From an uncultured Pelagibacteraceae bacterium (GTDB taxonomy: Bacteria; Pseudomonadota; Alphaproteobacteria; Pelagibacterales; Pelagibacteraceae): DNA of 64,000 nucleotides. Positions 52,386-61,783 of this stretch are shown piece after piece. Numbering within the stretch: position 1 is the first letter of the stretch; every line of letters starts with the position of its first letter. Both the position numbers and the translations under genes were made by a program. The notes under the pieces were generated by a model. The model was given only the letters and a program-made list of their open reading frames with translations, ran no database searches and was not told the origin of the DNA. Location of the stretch: positions 1 to 64,000 of the forward strand of contig CACCZY010000003.1 in NCBI GenBank assembly GCA_902550635.1, given 5' to 3'.

Positions 52386-53504
52386 TTATTTTTTAATCCA
52401 CCCTCCACCTAAAAGTTTATCACCAAATTTATCTTTTTTATAAAATACACATGCTTGGCCAGGTGATATTCCATACTCATTTTCAAAAAAAACAACCTCA
52501 GCTTGATCGTCATTTTTTAAATTAATTTTTGATTTTAAAAGTTTACCTGTTGATCTTACCTTTGTATAAATTTGTTCATTAAGCTCATCTTTATTTACTA
52601 ATAAATTAATTTTATTGATTTTAATTTTATTTTTTATCAATTTATTGCGAGGCCCAACTACAATTTCGTTTTTATCTGAATTAATTTCAATAACATATAG
52701 TGGTTCTTTGTCAGAAACTTTAATTCCTCTTCTTTGTCCTATTGTAAAATTAACAATTCCTTCATGTACGCCTATTACTTTTCCCTCTAAATTTTTAATA
52801 TTTCCTTTTCTATAAGATTCAGGTCTAAATTTTTTAATTACAGAAGCATAATCACCATTGGGCACAAAACATATGTCTTGGCTATCTGGTTTGTCTGCAA
52901 CATTTAAATGTAGATTTTTTGCTATCTCTCTAGTTTCATTTTTTAATTTTGTTCCTAACGGAAATCTTAAATAATTTAATTGTTCTCTTGTAGTATTAAA
53001 TAAAAAATAGCTTTGGTCTCTATTTTCATCGATTGCTCTATACATATTTGTAATATTTCCACTAGTTATACTCTTTACATAATGACCAGTAATTAATGCA
53101 TCAGCATTTAAGTTTTTTGATTCTTCGAATAAATCTCTAAATTTTACACTTTGGTTACATTGAACACACGGTATGGGAGTTTCTCCGTTTAAATAACTAT
53201 CTACAAAATTTTCAATTACATGTTCTTTAAATTTATTTTGATAATAAAGAATTTTATGATCAATGTTAAGTTTATTTGCTACTCTTTTAGCATCGATTAT
53301 GTCCTGTCCTGCACAACATTGTTTTGATTGAGAAACTTGTTTTGTATCATCGTAAAGCTTTAAGGTAATCCCTATAACTTTATATCCTTCTTTTTTCATC
53401 ATACCTGCTACAGTTGATGAGTCAACTCCTCCAGACATTGCAACTACTACCTTGGTGTCTTTAGGTTTTTTATTCAATCCTATAGAATTTAATTTATTTT
53501 CCAT
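52386..53504 (-). CDS. mnmA: tRNA-specific 2-thiouridylase
   Basis: [44 protein letters not shown]. Confidence 0.96.
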   Translation of the reverse strand: MENKLNSIGLNKKPKDTKVVVAMSGGVDSSTVAGMMKKEGYKVIGITLKLYDDTKQVSQSKQCCAGQDIIDAKRVANKLNIDHKILYYQNKFKEHVIENFVDSYLNGETPIPCVQCNQSVKFRDLFEESKNLNADALITGHYVKSITSGNITNMYRAIDENRDQSYFLFNTTREQLNYLRFPLGTKLKNETREIAKNLHLNVADKPDSQDICFVPNGDYASVIKKFRPESYRKGNIKNLEGKVIGVHEGIVNFTIGQRRGIKVSDKEPLYVIEINSDKNEIVVGPRNKLIKNKIKINKINLLVNKDELNEQIYTKVRSTGKLLKSKINLKNDDQAEVVFFENEYGISPGQACVFYKKDKFGDKLLGGGWIKK

Positions 53505-53546
53505 TTTGATGGTATTTATACTTTTTTCTATTATAAAAGAAAATAA

Positions 53547-53714
53547 ATGATTGTAGAGTATGAACCAGGAGATAAAGTTGTAAATCCATCAAATAAAGAT
53601 TGGGGAATTGGGCAAGTTCAGTCGATTATAAAGTATAAAGCAACAGTAAATTTCGAAAATGCTGGAAAAAAAGTAATTGATACAAGAAATGTTGAATTAA
53701 AGAAATATAAATGA
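53547..53714 (+). CDS. 55-aa DUF3553-like protein (not in track)
   Basis: [59 protein letters not shown] overlap with the next gene. Confidence 0.75.
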   Translation: MIVEYEPGDKVVNPSNKDWGIGQVQSIIKYKATVNFENAGKKVIDTRNVELKKYK

Positions 53715-54490
53715 AAAATATTAATTACAAAAAAATAGTAGATGAATTAATTAATGTTTTTAAAAAAGCTGGAAAACTTAGCATTGAATTACGTAACAAA
53801 GGTTTAATAAAAAAAATTAAACCTGACAATACTCCTGTAACTAACGGAGATATTGAAGTAAATAATATCTTGGTTAATGAAATAAAAAAACTTACACCCG
53901 AATATCCAATCATATCAGAAGAAACTTGGGAAAATAAACTTGAAAAAAATTTAAAAAATTTTTGGTTGGTTGATCCCATTGATGGAACTCACAATTATGT
54001 AAATAACAAAGATGAATTTACCATAAATGCAGCTTTAATAATTAATAATTCTCCTTTATTAGGAATAATTAATGCGCCTAGTAAAAAAAGATTATTTTAT
54101 ACTTACGGTAAAAAAAAAAGTTACGAAATTAATGAAAACAAAATAATTGAATTAAATTGTAAAAAAAAATCAAATAAAAATGAAGTTATAGCATTAGTGT
54201 ATTCTCACAACATTAAACCTGAAATATTGAAAATTCATAAAAAAAATGAAGTAACAAGTTCTGTAAAAATGAGCAGTTCATTAAAATTTTGTGTAATGGC
54301 GGCTGGAGAATTTGATTTATATGCTGCTGATCCAAGAGCATTGGAATGGGACATTGCTGCAGGCCATACAATTCTTAAAAATGCTGGTGGAATTATTACT
54401 GATTTTGAAGGAAATGAAATACTTTATGGAAAAAAAAATTTTAAAAATCCTAGTATAATTTTAAAAAGATCATTAAATTTAAATGAGTGA
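53711..54490 (+). CDS. Inositol monophosphatase-family / CysQ-like phosphatase
   Basis: ISEETW, FWLVDPIDGTHNYVNNKDEFTINAAL, LEWDIAAGHTILKNAGG. Confidence 0.88.
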   Translation: MKNINYKKIVDELINVFKKAGKLSIELRNKGLIKKIKPDNTPVTNGDIEVNNILVNEIKKLTPEYPIISEETWENKLEKNLKNFWLVDPIDGTHNYVNNKDEFTINAALIINNSPLLGIINAPSKKRLFYTYGKKKSYEINENKIIELNCKKKSNKNEVIALVYSHNIKPEILKIHKKNEVTSSVKMSSSLKFCVMAAGEFDLYAADPRALEWDIAAGHTILKNAGGIITDFEGNEILYGKKNFKNPSIILKRSLNLNE

Positions 54491-54626
54491 ACAATTAAAA
54501 ATAATATTAATTATAATTGTTTCTGTATCAATATTTGGATTATTAGTTTTTGTTTTTGTAAAAAACTACATAAAAAATAAAATTAACTATTACTTAAAAG
54601 AAAAAAATAAGAACAATTTAAAGTAA
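54483..54626 (+). CDS. 47-aa small membrane protein (not in track)
   Basis: MSEQLKIILIIIVSVSIFGLLVFVFVKNYIKNKINYYLKEKNKNNLK*. Confidence 0.55.
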   Translation: MSEQLKIILIIIVSVSIFGLLVFVFVKNYIKNKINYYLKEKNKNNLK

Positions 54627-55181
54627 CCTTATAATTTTTAAATATTCATCTTTATTTAAATCCATTACTTTTTTTGAAGTTTCATAATCAAAGCCTGAGC
54701 GTGCTAATATAGAAATATCTTTTTTATAAAAAATTGATCTATTGTCTTCAGTCCTTGCTGGTCCAATTCTTTTTTTTTTACAAATTTTAATTGCTGAAAA
54801 AAAATCTTGATCTTCATTGCTTTCTTTAATTTGATCAATTGTTTGTGCAATGTATTGATCATTAACTCCCTTGGACAACAAATAATTTCTAATTTTATTT
54901 ATTGAACTTCCTCTATTAAGTAAACTTTTTGCTTTAGAATTGGAGTAAAATTTATCATTTATAAATTTATTTTTTTCCAAATCTAGTAAGACTACACTAA
55001 TTAGATCTGTGATATTTTTTTTGCTTATATTAAGTAATTTAGAATTAAAATATTTTTTAAGTAAATAAGTTTTTAATTGTTGTTTAGAAGGTGCATATTT
55101 TTCAATGTAAGCTAAAGAAAAATCGCGCATCTCGTCTACGGTTGCTTCTAATGATTTTTTTTTATTTTTTGTATGAATCAT
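54618..55181 (-). CDS. recX: RecX-like regulatory protein (likely start MIHTKN at 55181)
   Basis: LLNRGSSINKIRNYLLSKGVNDQYIAQTIDQI, KKRIGPARTEDNRSIFYKKDISILARSGFDYETSKKVM. Confidence 0.75.
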   Translation of the reverse strand: MIHTKNKKKSLEATVDEMRDFSLAYIEKYAPSKQQLKTYLLKKYFNSKLLNISKKNITDLISVVLLDLEKNKFINDKFYSNSKAKSLLNRGSSINKIRNYLLSKGVNDQYIAQTIDQIKESNEDQDFFSAIKICKKKRIGPARTEDNRSIFYKKDISILARSGFDYETSKKVMDLNKDEYLKIIRLL

Positions 55182-55208
55182 TAAATCTCTATTATAATAT
55201 ATCGATAA

Positions 55209-55682
55209 ATGATCGAACAAATTTCTGACTTTTTTACTATTGAAATGATATATTTGTGGTTGAATATAGGTGTATTGCCCTTTTGGATTCTATTAATTTT
55301 TTTTTCAAATACTAAATTATCATCTTTTCTAGTAACCTCTATTTTTCCTCAAATAATTCTTGGAACTCTTTATATCTACTTAGTTTATTATTTTTATATA
55401 TCTGGTTACAATTTTTTTAATAACTTCAAACTTTATTTGGGTATAAAAGATCTTAATAACTTATTTTCAGATTATCCTTTTTTAATAATGTTTTGGGTGC
55501 ATTTTATTGCAATTAATCTTTTTTGTGGATGTTGGATAGTCAAAGATTCTCAAAAATTAATGATTTCAAAATTTCTAATTTTTATACCACTGATAATAAC
55601 TTATTTTGTAGGGCCTGTTGGACTAATAATCTATTGGTTAATTAGAATATTTTTTGCAAAAAAAATAAGCCTTTATGATTGA
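55209..55682 (+). CDS. ABA4-like / DUF4281-like membrane protein
   Basis: LPFWILLIFFSNTKLSS, FWVHFIAINLFCGCWIVKDSQKLMI, FVGPVGLIIYWLIRIFF. Confidence 0.65.
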   Translation: MIEQISDFFTIEMIYLWLNIGVLPFWILLIFFSNTKLSSFLVTSIFPQIILGTLYIYLVYYFYISGYNFFNNFKLYLGIKDLNNLFSDYPFLIMFWVHFIAINLFCGCWIVKDSQKLMISKFLIFIPLIITYFVGPVGLIIYWLIRIFFAKKISLYD

Positions 55683-55690
55683 TAGACTAA

Positions 55691-56077
55691 TTACTTAATT
55701 ACCTTAAAACCAGAATTTTGCATTAAACCAAACCCACCTTCTACATGTGATACTTTTTCAAAACCCATCTCTTTCAGTGTTTTAGCTGCCAATGCAGATC
55801 TGCCTCCGGCCGCACAAAAAAGAACTATTTCTTTATTTAGATCTATTTTTTTGTTTTGAACATATGCGCCTTCAGGGTGTAAAGAAAATTCCAACAATCC
55901 TCTTGAAATATTAAGCGAATTTTCGATACTTCCAGTTTTTTGAAGTTCAACCTCATCTCTAATATCAATTAAGTTGCATTTATTTTCATTGGATAATTGT
56001 AGTGCTTCTTTTGGTGAAATAGTCTTCACAGATTTTAATGCTTCTGTAACAAGAGTTTGTGATGATTTAATTTTCAT
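55691..56077 (-). CDS. Rhodanese-domain protein
   Basis: LIDIRDEVELQKTGSIENSLNISRG, IVLFCAAGGRSALAAKTLKEMGF. Confidence 0.9.
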   Translation of the reverse strand: MKIKSSQTLVTEALKSVKTISPKEALQLSNENKCNLIDIRDEVELQKTGSIENSLNISRGLLEFSLHPEGAYVQNKKIDLNKEIVLFCAAGGRSALAAKTLKEMGFEKVSHVEGGFGLMQNSGFKVIK

Positions 56078-56100
56078 TTTATATTACATATATTTATATA

Positions 56101-57129
56101 ATGAAAGAATCGTATTTAAAGAAAAAAAATAACTTTCTTAAGAAGTTTTTCATAAAAGTTTGTAGATTTTTTAACTTTGAAATTATTGATCAGGCAAGTT
56201 TTTATTTGCCCTTGGAAAATAAGATTGGAGATGAAAGTCTATCTGTACTTGGTAATAAATCTATAACTATACCAATGGGTAAAATAAAAATTAAAAGACC
56301 AGTTCATAATTTAGATATTATATTTAGATCATGTTCGTCGGTGAATATGTTGACTCAAAATAAAAAAAGATTATTTGAAAAGGAAAAGTCTGAGTATACA
56401 TTAAGATCTCTCAATTCAATTGTTAGATCATTAAATCATTCTAAAGAAGATTTTAAAAATATTAAAATTAAAATTACTGTTATAGATCATAATTCATCTA
56501 ATCATGTAATTCAGTCAATGAACGGAATACTTTCTAATAACTATTTCGAATCTGAAGTTTTGAAATTAGATATTTCAAAATTTGAAAATGAAATAGATAA
56601 GATAAATGAACAAAAAAATAATGTTTCAAATAACCAAATTTCAAATATGTCAAATATACATCAATCTATATTACTTGCAAAAAAATGTAGTGATTTAGTC
56701 TATTTCGTAGAAGATGATTATATTCATACAATAGATAGTTTTAAAGAAATCACTTCAACATATGAAAAGTTTTCAACTATTTTAGAAAAAGATATATTTC
56801 TCTGCCCAGCAGATTATCCTTATCTATATAATTCTCCTGAATATACCAGAGTTCTATTAGGTGATAAAAAACATTGGAGAATAGTAAATCAAACTTTGTG
56901 CACATTTTTAACTAGTCAAAAGTTAGTTAATCAATATTTTAAAGAATTAACATCAATGTGTAAATTTGAGCATTATCCTTTTGAAAAACCTTTGCATGAA
57001 ATTTATAAAAAAGAGTACTGTTTTAGCCCTGTTCCTTCTTTGGCAATGCACTGTACTAATATTAATTCAGTCTATGGTTTGCCTCCTAACTTTAATTTAA
57101 AGAAAATTTGGGATGAAAATGAGGTTTAA
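56101..57129 (+). CDS. Putative glycosyltransferase (GT-A-like)
   Basis: SLNSIVRSLNHSKEDFKNIKIKITVIDHNSS..., DLVYFVEDDYIHTIDSFKEI acidic motif. Confidence 0.45.
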   Translation: MKESYLKKKNNFLKKFFIKVCRFFNFEIIDQASFYLPLENKIGDESLSVLGNKSITIPMGKIKIKRPVHNLDIIFRSCSSVNMLTQNKKRLFEKEKSEYTLRSLNSIVRSLNHSKEDFKNIKIKITVIDHNSSNHVIQSMNGILSNNYFESEVLKLDISKFENEIDKINEQKNNVSNNQISNMSNIHQSILLAKKCSDLVYFVEDDYIHTIDSFKEITSTYEKFSTILEKDIFLCPADYPYLYNSPEYTRVLLGDKKHWRIVNQTLCTFLTSQKLVNQYFKELTSMCKFEHYPFEKPLHEIYKKEYCFSPVPSLAMHCTNINSVYGLPPNFNLKKIWDENEV

Positions 57130-57135
57130 TTTTTA

Positions 57136-57180
57136 GAGGTTCTCTGCTGAGTGTACTTAGAGCGGAGAACAAAGAACCTC
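57136..57180 (-). terminator. Terminator-like hairpin between the 56101 gene and amtB (convergent; possibly bidirectional)
   Basis: GAGGTTCT...AGAACCTC, with overlapping alternative TTCTCTGCT...AGCGGAGAA. Confidence 0.65.
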
Positions 57181-57194
57181 CTTATCATGATTTG

Positions 57195-58496
57195 TTAATC
57201 TCTTATAGCGTAAGCAATCACTCCTGTTTCTGAAACATCTGTTCCTTTTAGTTCAGCGTCTTTGCTTAATCTAATACCCACAGTATTTTTCATAATTGAC
57301 CAAATGACAAATGCTAAAATAAATACGAATACATTTATGGATATAACTCCAAGAAGTTGTGTTCCAAAATTTGCACTTGAGTTAGTAATTGGTACAGCTA
57401 ATGTTCCCCAAATACCTGCGAATAGGTGAGCTGGTATAGCTCCAACTACATCATCTATTTTGTATGAAAAAAGAAGTTTTGTTCCAAATACAACAATTAT
57501 ACCTCCCACAGCACCAATTAATATTGCTGCAAGTGGTGATGGCATTAAAGGCTCTGCTGTGATTGCAACCAATCCACCAATTGCACCATTTAACATTTGT
57601 AGTACATCAGTTTTTCCTGCCATTAATCTCGTTAAGATTGCTGCAGCCATTACACCTCCGCAAGCTGCAAGATTTGTATTTATAAAAATTTTAGATACTG
57701 CGACAGCATCAGTAAACGATCCCATTGCTAGTTGTGAACCTCCATTAAAACCAAACCATCCCAACCATAAAACAAATACCCCTAATGTTACTAAAGGAAT
57801 TGAAGATGCTGCAAAAGGTTTCACAGGTGCTGGATCTCCTTTTTTAGTAAATCTACCTAGTCTTGGTCCAAGTATAATCGCACCAGCTAAAGCTGCGGCT
57901 CCTCCGGCTGAATGAACAAGTGTTGATCCAGCAAAATCAGAAAATCCTCTTGCCGCTAGCCATCCACCACCCCATTGCCATCCCATTTGAATCGGATAAA
58001 TAAAGCCTGTTAAAATGGCTGCAAATAAAAAAAATGGCCATAATTTTATTCTCTCAGCTAGTGTTCCTGAAACAATCGAAACAGTAGTTGCGCAAAATAC
58101 CATTTGAAAATACCAATCAGATCCTGCAGAATATCCTGTTTCCAATTTACTACTATCGGACCATGGAAGAAATTTACCAATGTATCCTCCTTCAGGTATG
58201 CCATAAGCAAGATTATATCCCACTAACCAAAACATTATTCCAGCAATTGAGTATAAACCTATGTTTTTTGCACAAATTACAGATACACTTTTCGATGTAA
58301 CCATTCCCGACTCTAGCATTGCAAAACCTGCGGCCATAAACATCACTAAAAATCCACAAACTAAAAAAAGAAAAGTATTAAAAATAAATCCCACTTCAGC
58401 AGAAACAGTCGTTTCCGCTGCCCCAGCACTGCTCATATTAAGCAGAAAGGATAAGGTAATAGCTGAAGTTAAAAACTTTTTCGAAATTTTAAACAT
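57195..58496 (-). CDS. amtB: Ammonium transporter
   Basis: Signal peptide plus about 11 TM; FAGSTLVHSAGGAAALAGA and DDVVGAIPAHLFAGIWGTLA twin-His segments. Confidence 0.95.
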   Translation of the reverse strand: MFKISKKFLTSAITLSFLLNMSSAGAAETTVSAEVGFIFNTFLFLVCGFLVMFMAAGFAMLESGMVTSKSVSVICAKNIGLYSIAGIMFWLVGYNLAYGIPEGGYIGKFLPWSDSSKLETGYSAGSDWYFQMVFCATTVSIVSGTLAERIKLWPFFLFAAILTGFIYPIQMGWQWGGGWLAARGFSDFAGSTLVHSAGGAAALAGAIILGPRLGRFTKKGDPAPVKPFAASSIPLVTLGVFVLWLGWFGFNGGSQLAMGSFTDAVAVSKIFINTNLAACGGVMAAAILTRLMAGKTDVLQMLNGAIGGLVAITAEPLMPSPLAAILIGAVGGIIVVFGTKLLFSYKIDDVVGAIPAHLFAGIWGTLAVPITNSSANFGTQLLGVISINVFVFILAFVIWSIMKNTVGIRLSKDAELKGTDVSETGVIAYAIRD

Positions 58497-58602
58497 ATTA
58501 TTATCTCCTTTAAATTTTAAATAATAATTTTTTATAATTTCAAAAAAAAAAATAACTAACGCTAATGGCTAAAAATAGGTATGCAGTTTGTGCATATAGA
58601 AA

Positions 58603-58640
58603 CAGCCTTTATTAATTTATCTTAATCTTAATAAAGGCTG
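58603..58640 (-). terminator. Hairpin terminator downstream of the HU gene
   Basis: CAGCCTTTATTAA-tttatcttaatc-TTAATAAAGGCTG, perfect 13-bp stem. Confidence 0.8.
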
Positions 58641-58651
58641 CTTATAAAAGT

Positions 58652-58927
58652 TTACTTATTGAATATTTCTTTAAGTGCTTTAGCAGGTAAAAATTTTACC
58701 TTTTGAGATGCAGCTATTTGGATTTGTTCTCCAGTTCTTGGATTTCGTCCAATTCTAGCTTTTCTCTTTGCGACTTTATATGTTCCAAAACCAGCAATTT
58801 TCACTGAATCGTCACCTTTAAGTGCATCAAGAATAGTGTTGGTAATTGTATCAAAAGTACGCTCAGCATCAGCTTTGCTCTGATTTAAAGAGCCTGCTAA
58901 TTTGGCTACTAATTGTTTTTTGTTCAT
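58652..58927 (-). CDS. hupB: HU-family DNA-binding protein
   Basis: MNKKQLVAKLAGSLNQSKADAERTFDTITNTIL, GFGTYKVAKRKARIGRNPRTGEQIQIAAS. Confidence 0.96.
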   Translation of the reverse strand: MNKKQLVAKLAGSLNQSKADAERTFDTITNTILDALKGDDSVKIAGFGTYKVAKRKARIGRNPRTGEQIQIAASQKVKFLPAKALKEIFNK

Positions 58928-59077
58928 TTTAGCTCCGGTTTTAAAGGTTAATTGATATACTTAACAAAAATGTTGATTTTTCAAGCATTTTTTTAGTGTT
59001 CAAAATTAATTTATCCACAATATATTGTGCTGAAATAAGTATTGATTTTAAAGGGTTTTTTATAATGAAAAATTCTT

Positions 59078-60187
59078 TTAAAATAACCCTAAATCTCTTA
59101 AATCATTAAAAGTCGCAAAAAACATTAAAGATAAGAGTAAAAACATTCCGATTCGAAAAAAACCCTCTTGAGTTTTTTGACTTAAAGGTTTTCCTAAAAC
59201 TTTTTCAAATCCATAGAACAATAAATGACCACCGTCTAACAAAGGAATTGGGAATAAATTAATTAAACCAAGGCTAATAGAAATGTATGCCATTATGCTT
59301 AAAAATGGTATTATTCCAAATTCAGCAACTTGTCCTGTTATTTTTGCTATTCTTATTGGTCCACCAAGTTGGGATGTATCACCTTTTCCAATTACCATGG
59401 AACCCAGGTATTTAAGAGAGGAAATAGTTACAAAATAAACTTCATTTAAAGAATAATAAAAAGCTTTAACAGGTCCCAATTTTACATGATTAACTTTATT
59501 ATTGTATGGACTTAAAGTAATACCAACCATTCTTTTTTTAATCTTGTTGCCTAAATTGTCTTCGGTCACAACAAGATTTGGTTTTACTTTAAATAAAATT
59601 TCTTGATCATATCTAGAAACTTTAAAATCTATGATGTCTGCAGTAGACATTGCTATAAGCTTTGATACATCAAGAATACTTTTAACCTTCGAACCATCTA
59701 TTTCTAAAATAATGTCTTGTTTTTTTAATCCACTAACAAATGCAGGACTGTCCTTTCTTACTTCATCAATAACAGCTGGTGTAAAATCTTTCCCAGCAAA
59801 CATATAAATAAATAAAAATATAAAGATAGCTAAAATAAAATTTGCAATCGGGCCTGCAGCAACAATCAAAGATCTCTGGTATAACGGTTTTAAAACAAAT
59901 AACTTTTTTCTATCTTCCTCATTATATTTTTTTAAAAGTTCTTCTTGATCAGACTGTGAAAAAACATTTCTATCACCAAAGAATTTAACGTAACCACCTA
60001 AAGGTATCCAGCATATTTTCCATCTAGTTCCAGATTTATCATTCCAACCAAATAATTCTTTTCCAAATCCTATTGAAAAATCGGTTACACCTACACCATA
60101 CTTTTTCGCAAAATAATAGTGGCCATATTCATGAATAAATACAACAACTAAAATTAAAACTATGAATGGTAATATAAAATTAAGCAT
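59078..60187 (-). CDS. rseP: Site-2 zinc metalloprotease RseP (single PDZ)
   Basis: FIHEYGHYYFAKKYGVGVTDFSIGFG, LINLFPIPLLDGGHLLFY. Confidence 0.94.
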   Translation of the reverse strand: MLNFILPFIVLILVVVFIHEYGHYYFAKKYGVGVTDFSIGFGKELFGWNDKSGTRWKICWIPLGGYVKFFGDRNVFSQSDQEELLKKYNEEDRKKLFVLKPLYQRSLIVAAGPIANFILAIFIFLFIYMFAGKDFTPAVIDEVRKDSPAFVSGLKKQDIILEIDGSKVKSILDVSKLIAMSTADIIDFKVSRYDQEILFKVKPNLVVTEDNLGNKIKKRMVGITLSPYNNKVNHVKLGPVKAFYYSLNEVYFVTISSLKYLGSMVIGKGDTSQLGGPIRIAKITGQVAEFGIIPFLSIMAYISISLGLINLFPIPLLDGGHLLFYGFEKVLGKPLSQKTQEGFFRIGMFLLLSLMFFATFNDLRDLGLF

Positions 60188-60208
60188 ATATTATGGATAA
60201 TAAACATT

Positions 60209-61639
60209 TTATTTAATTTTCCAAGTAAGTATCGGAAAAAATGTTGCTGCCAAAAACGACATAAACAATAACGAATTTGACATAAATGATGGGACATAAT
60301 GTGTAGGGATCAATATACCAATTAAAATAGATTTTGAAAAATCTGGACTTGGAAATAAAATAAGTCCGACTAATAAACCAATAATAATTGAAATATAAGC
60401 ATTTTTTTCTTTAATACTTTTATCATAAAAACTATAAAAAATTGTTAGAACTGCAGCGCAACAAAATAAATCAGCTAGCAAAAATAAGTAAAGTATACTC
60501 AATCCTTTTGATGCAACAAAAAAAGACACTATAGATATAACAATTATTATTTTTTTAGACAAATTTAAATAATCAACTTTAATATTTGTTATTTTATTTC
60601 CGTCTACTATAATTAAACTCGATATAGCATTAATCAAAGTATCAATGCTGCTAATTGTTAACGATATTGCTAATAGCAATATTATAAATGACATCATTAA
60701 AGTATTTTCATTTAGCAACAATGAGAAGAAAGCAAGATCAGAAACTACATTTGAATTTTTTGATACAGCTACCAAACCAATGAATCCCATTAAAAATACA
60801 ATTGGTATAATAATTACAAAGGATGAAATTAAACTATATTTTAATACTCTATTGTCTTTTGCTGCATATATTCTTTGCCAATTTCCCTGATGAAAAAGAT
60901 TTGTTGCTGCAACAGCAATGAAAAATGTTAATCCTGCAGTAAAGTTAGGCAGATAATTTAGGCTTAATAATTCAGGTTTTTTTAACTTAATATATCCAAA
61001 GTTAAATTCATTGTTAGCTGATGTTAAAAAAAAGTTAAAACATATAAGTAATAAAATTCCAAAGACAATAAACTGAATATTGTCTGTAAAAATTGAAGCT
61101 CTTAGACCTCCATATAATGTATAAGTAAGTGAACAAATAATTATAATTAGAGAGGTTATCCATAGATCAGTTCCTGAAATATAATTAATCAACATTGAAA
61201 CAGCTGTAACCTCTGCTATTAAAAAAATAGTCATATAAAAAATTGATAAAAAAAGTATTAGTTTAAATAAATTTAGCCCAAATCTTCTTCTGATTACTTC
61301 AATTAAAGTTCTTCCTTTAGAATGAGAATTTCTGATTTTTTTTCCTATGTAAATTAATATAAATAATGGAAATGCTGTTCCTAGTGAATATCCTATAACT
61401 GCACCTATGCCACCCCAAGTCGCTGCTGATGCTGGTCCAAATAAAATCCATGTACCTAGTGCTGATGCAACAAAACTTGATGTTAATGAAAAAATCCCAA
61501 TGTTTCTATTTGCAACTAAATAGTTATTTATTCCACGATATTTTTTTGAATAAACAATCCCTATTATAGCAAACAAAATACTTATAATTAGAGTTAATGA
61601 AATAGCTGCAGGCTGGCTTATAATATTTATTACTTCCAT
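60209..61639 (-). CDS. thiV: Sodium:solute symporter family transporter downstream of a TPP riboswitch (thiV-like thiamin/HMP transporter)
   Basis: SSS fold (SSFVASALGTWILFGPASAATWGGIGAVIGYSLGTAFP); TPP riboswitch immediately 5'. Confidence 0.8.
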   Translation of the reverse strand: MEVINIISQPAAISLTLIISILFAIIGIVYSKKYRGINNYLVANRNIGIFSLTSSFVASALGTWILFGPASAATWGGIGAVIGYSLGTAFPLFILIYIGKKIRNSHSKGRTLIEVIRRRFGLNLFKLILFLSIFYMTIFLIAEVTAVSMLINYISGTDLWITSLIIIICSLTYTLYGGLRASIFTDNIQFIVFGILLLICFNFFLTSANNEFNFGYIKLKKPELLSLNYLPNFTAGLTFFIAVAATNLFHQGNWQRIYAAKDNRVLKYSLISSFVIIIPIVFLMGFIGLVAVSKNSNVVSDLAFFSLLLNENTLMMSFIILLLAISLTISSIDTLINAISSLIIVDGNKITNIKVDYLNLSKKIIIVISIVSFFVASKGLSILYLFLLADLFCCAAVLTIFYSFYDKSIKEKNAYISIIIGLLVGLILFPSPDFSKSILIGILIPTHYVPSFMSNSLLFMSFLAATFFPILTWKIK

Positions 61640-61649
61640 TTTATCCCTT

Positions 61650-61710
61650 TCTGAATTACCGGACAGGTTCTAAGGGTTTAATCTCAGTCTAATAGACACC
61701 CCCCTTTCAC
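61650..61710 (-). promoter_or_regulatory. TPP riboswitch (THI element)
   Basis: Minus strand GTGAAAGGGGGGTGTCTATTAGACTGAGATTAAACCCTTAGAACCTGTCCGGTAATTCAG contains the conserved CTGAGA, ACCC and GAACCTG..CCGGTAAT segments. Confidence 0.9.
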
Positions 61711-61783
61711 TTATTTATAATTGAAAAATAAAAATTATGATAGTAATTATGAAAAAATTTTAACTTAAAAAATAAATAATTTA

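Noticed and set aside
57460-57915. 151-aa plus-strand ORF antisense to amtB
   Set aside because: Lies wholly inside the minus-strand amtB CDS; composition matches an antisense shadow ORF. Same for 48032..48406, 49464..49799, 14066..14341, 35366..35644, 12503..12751 and similar.
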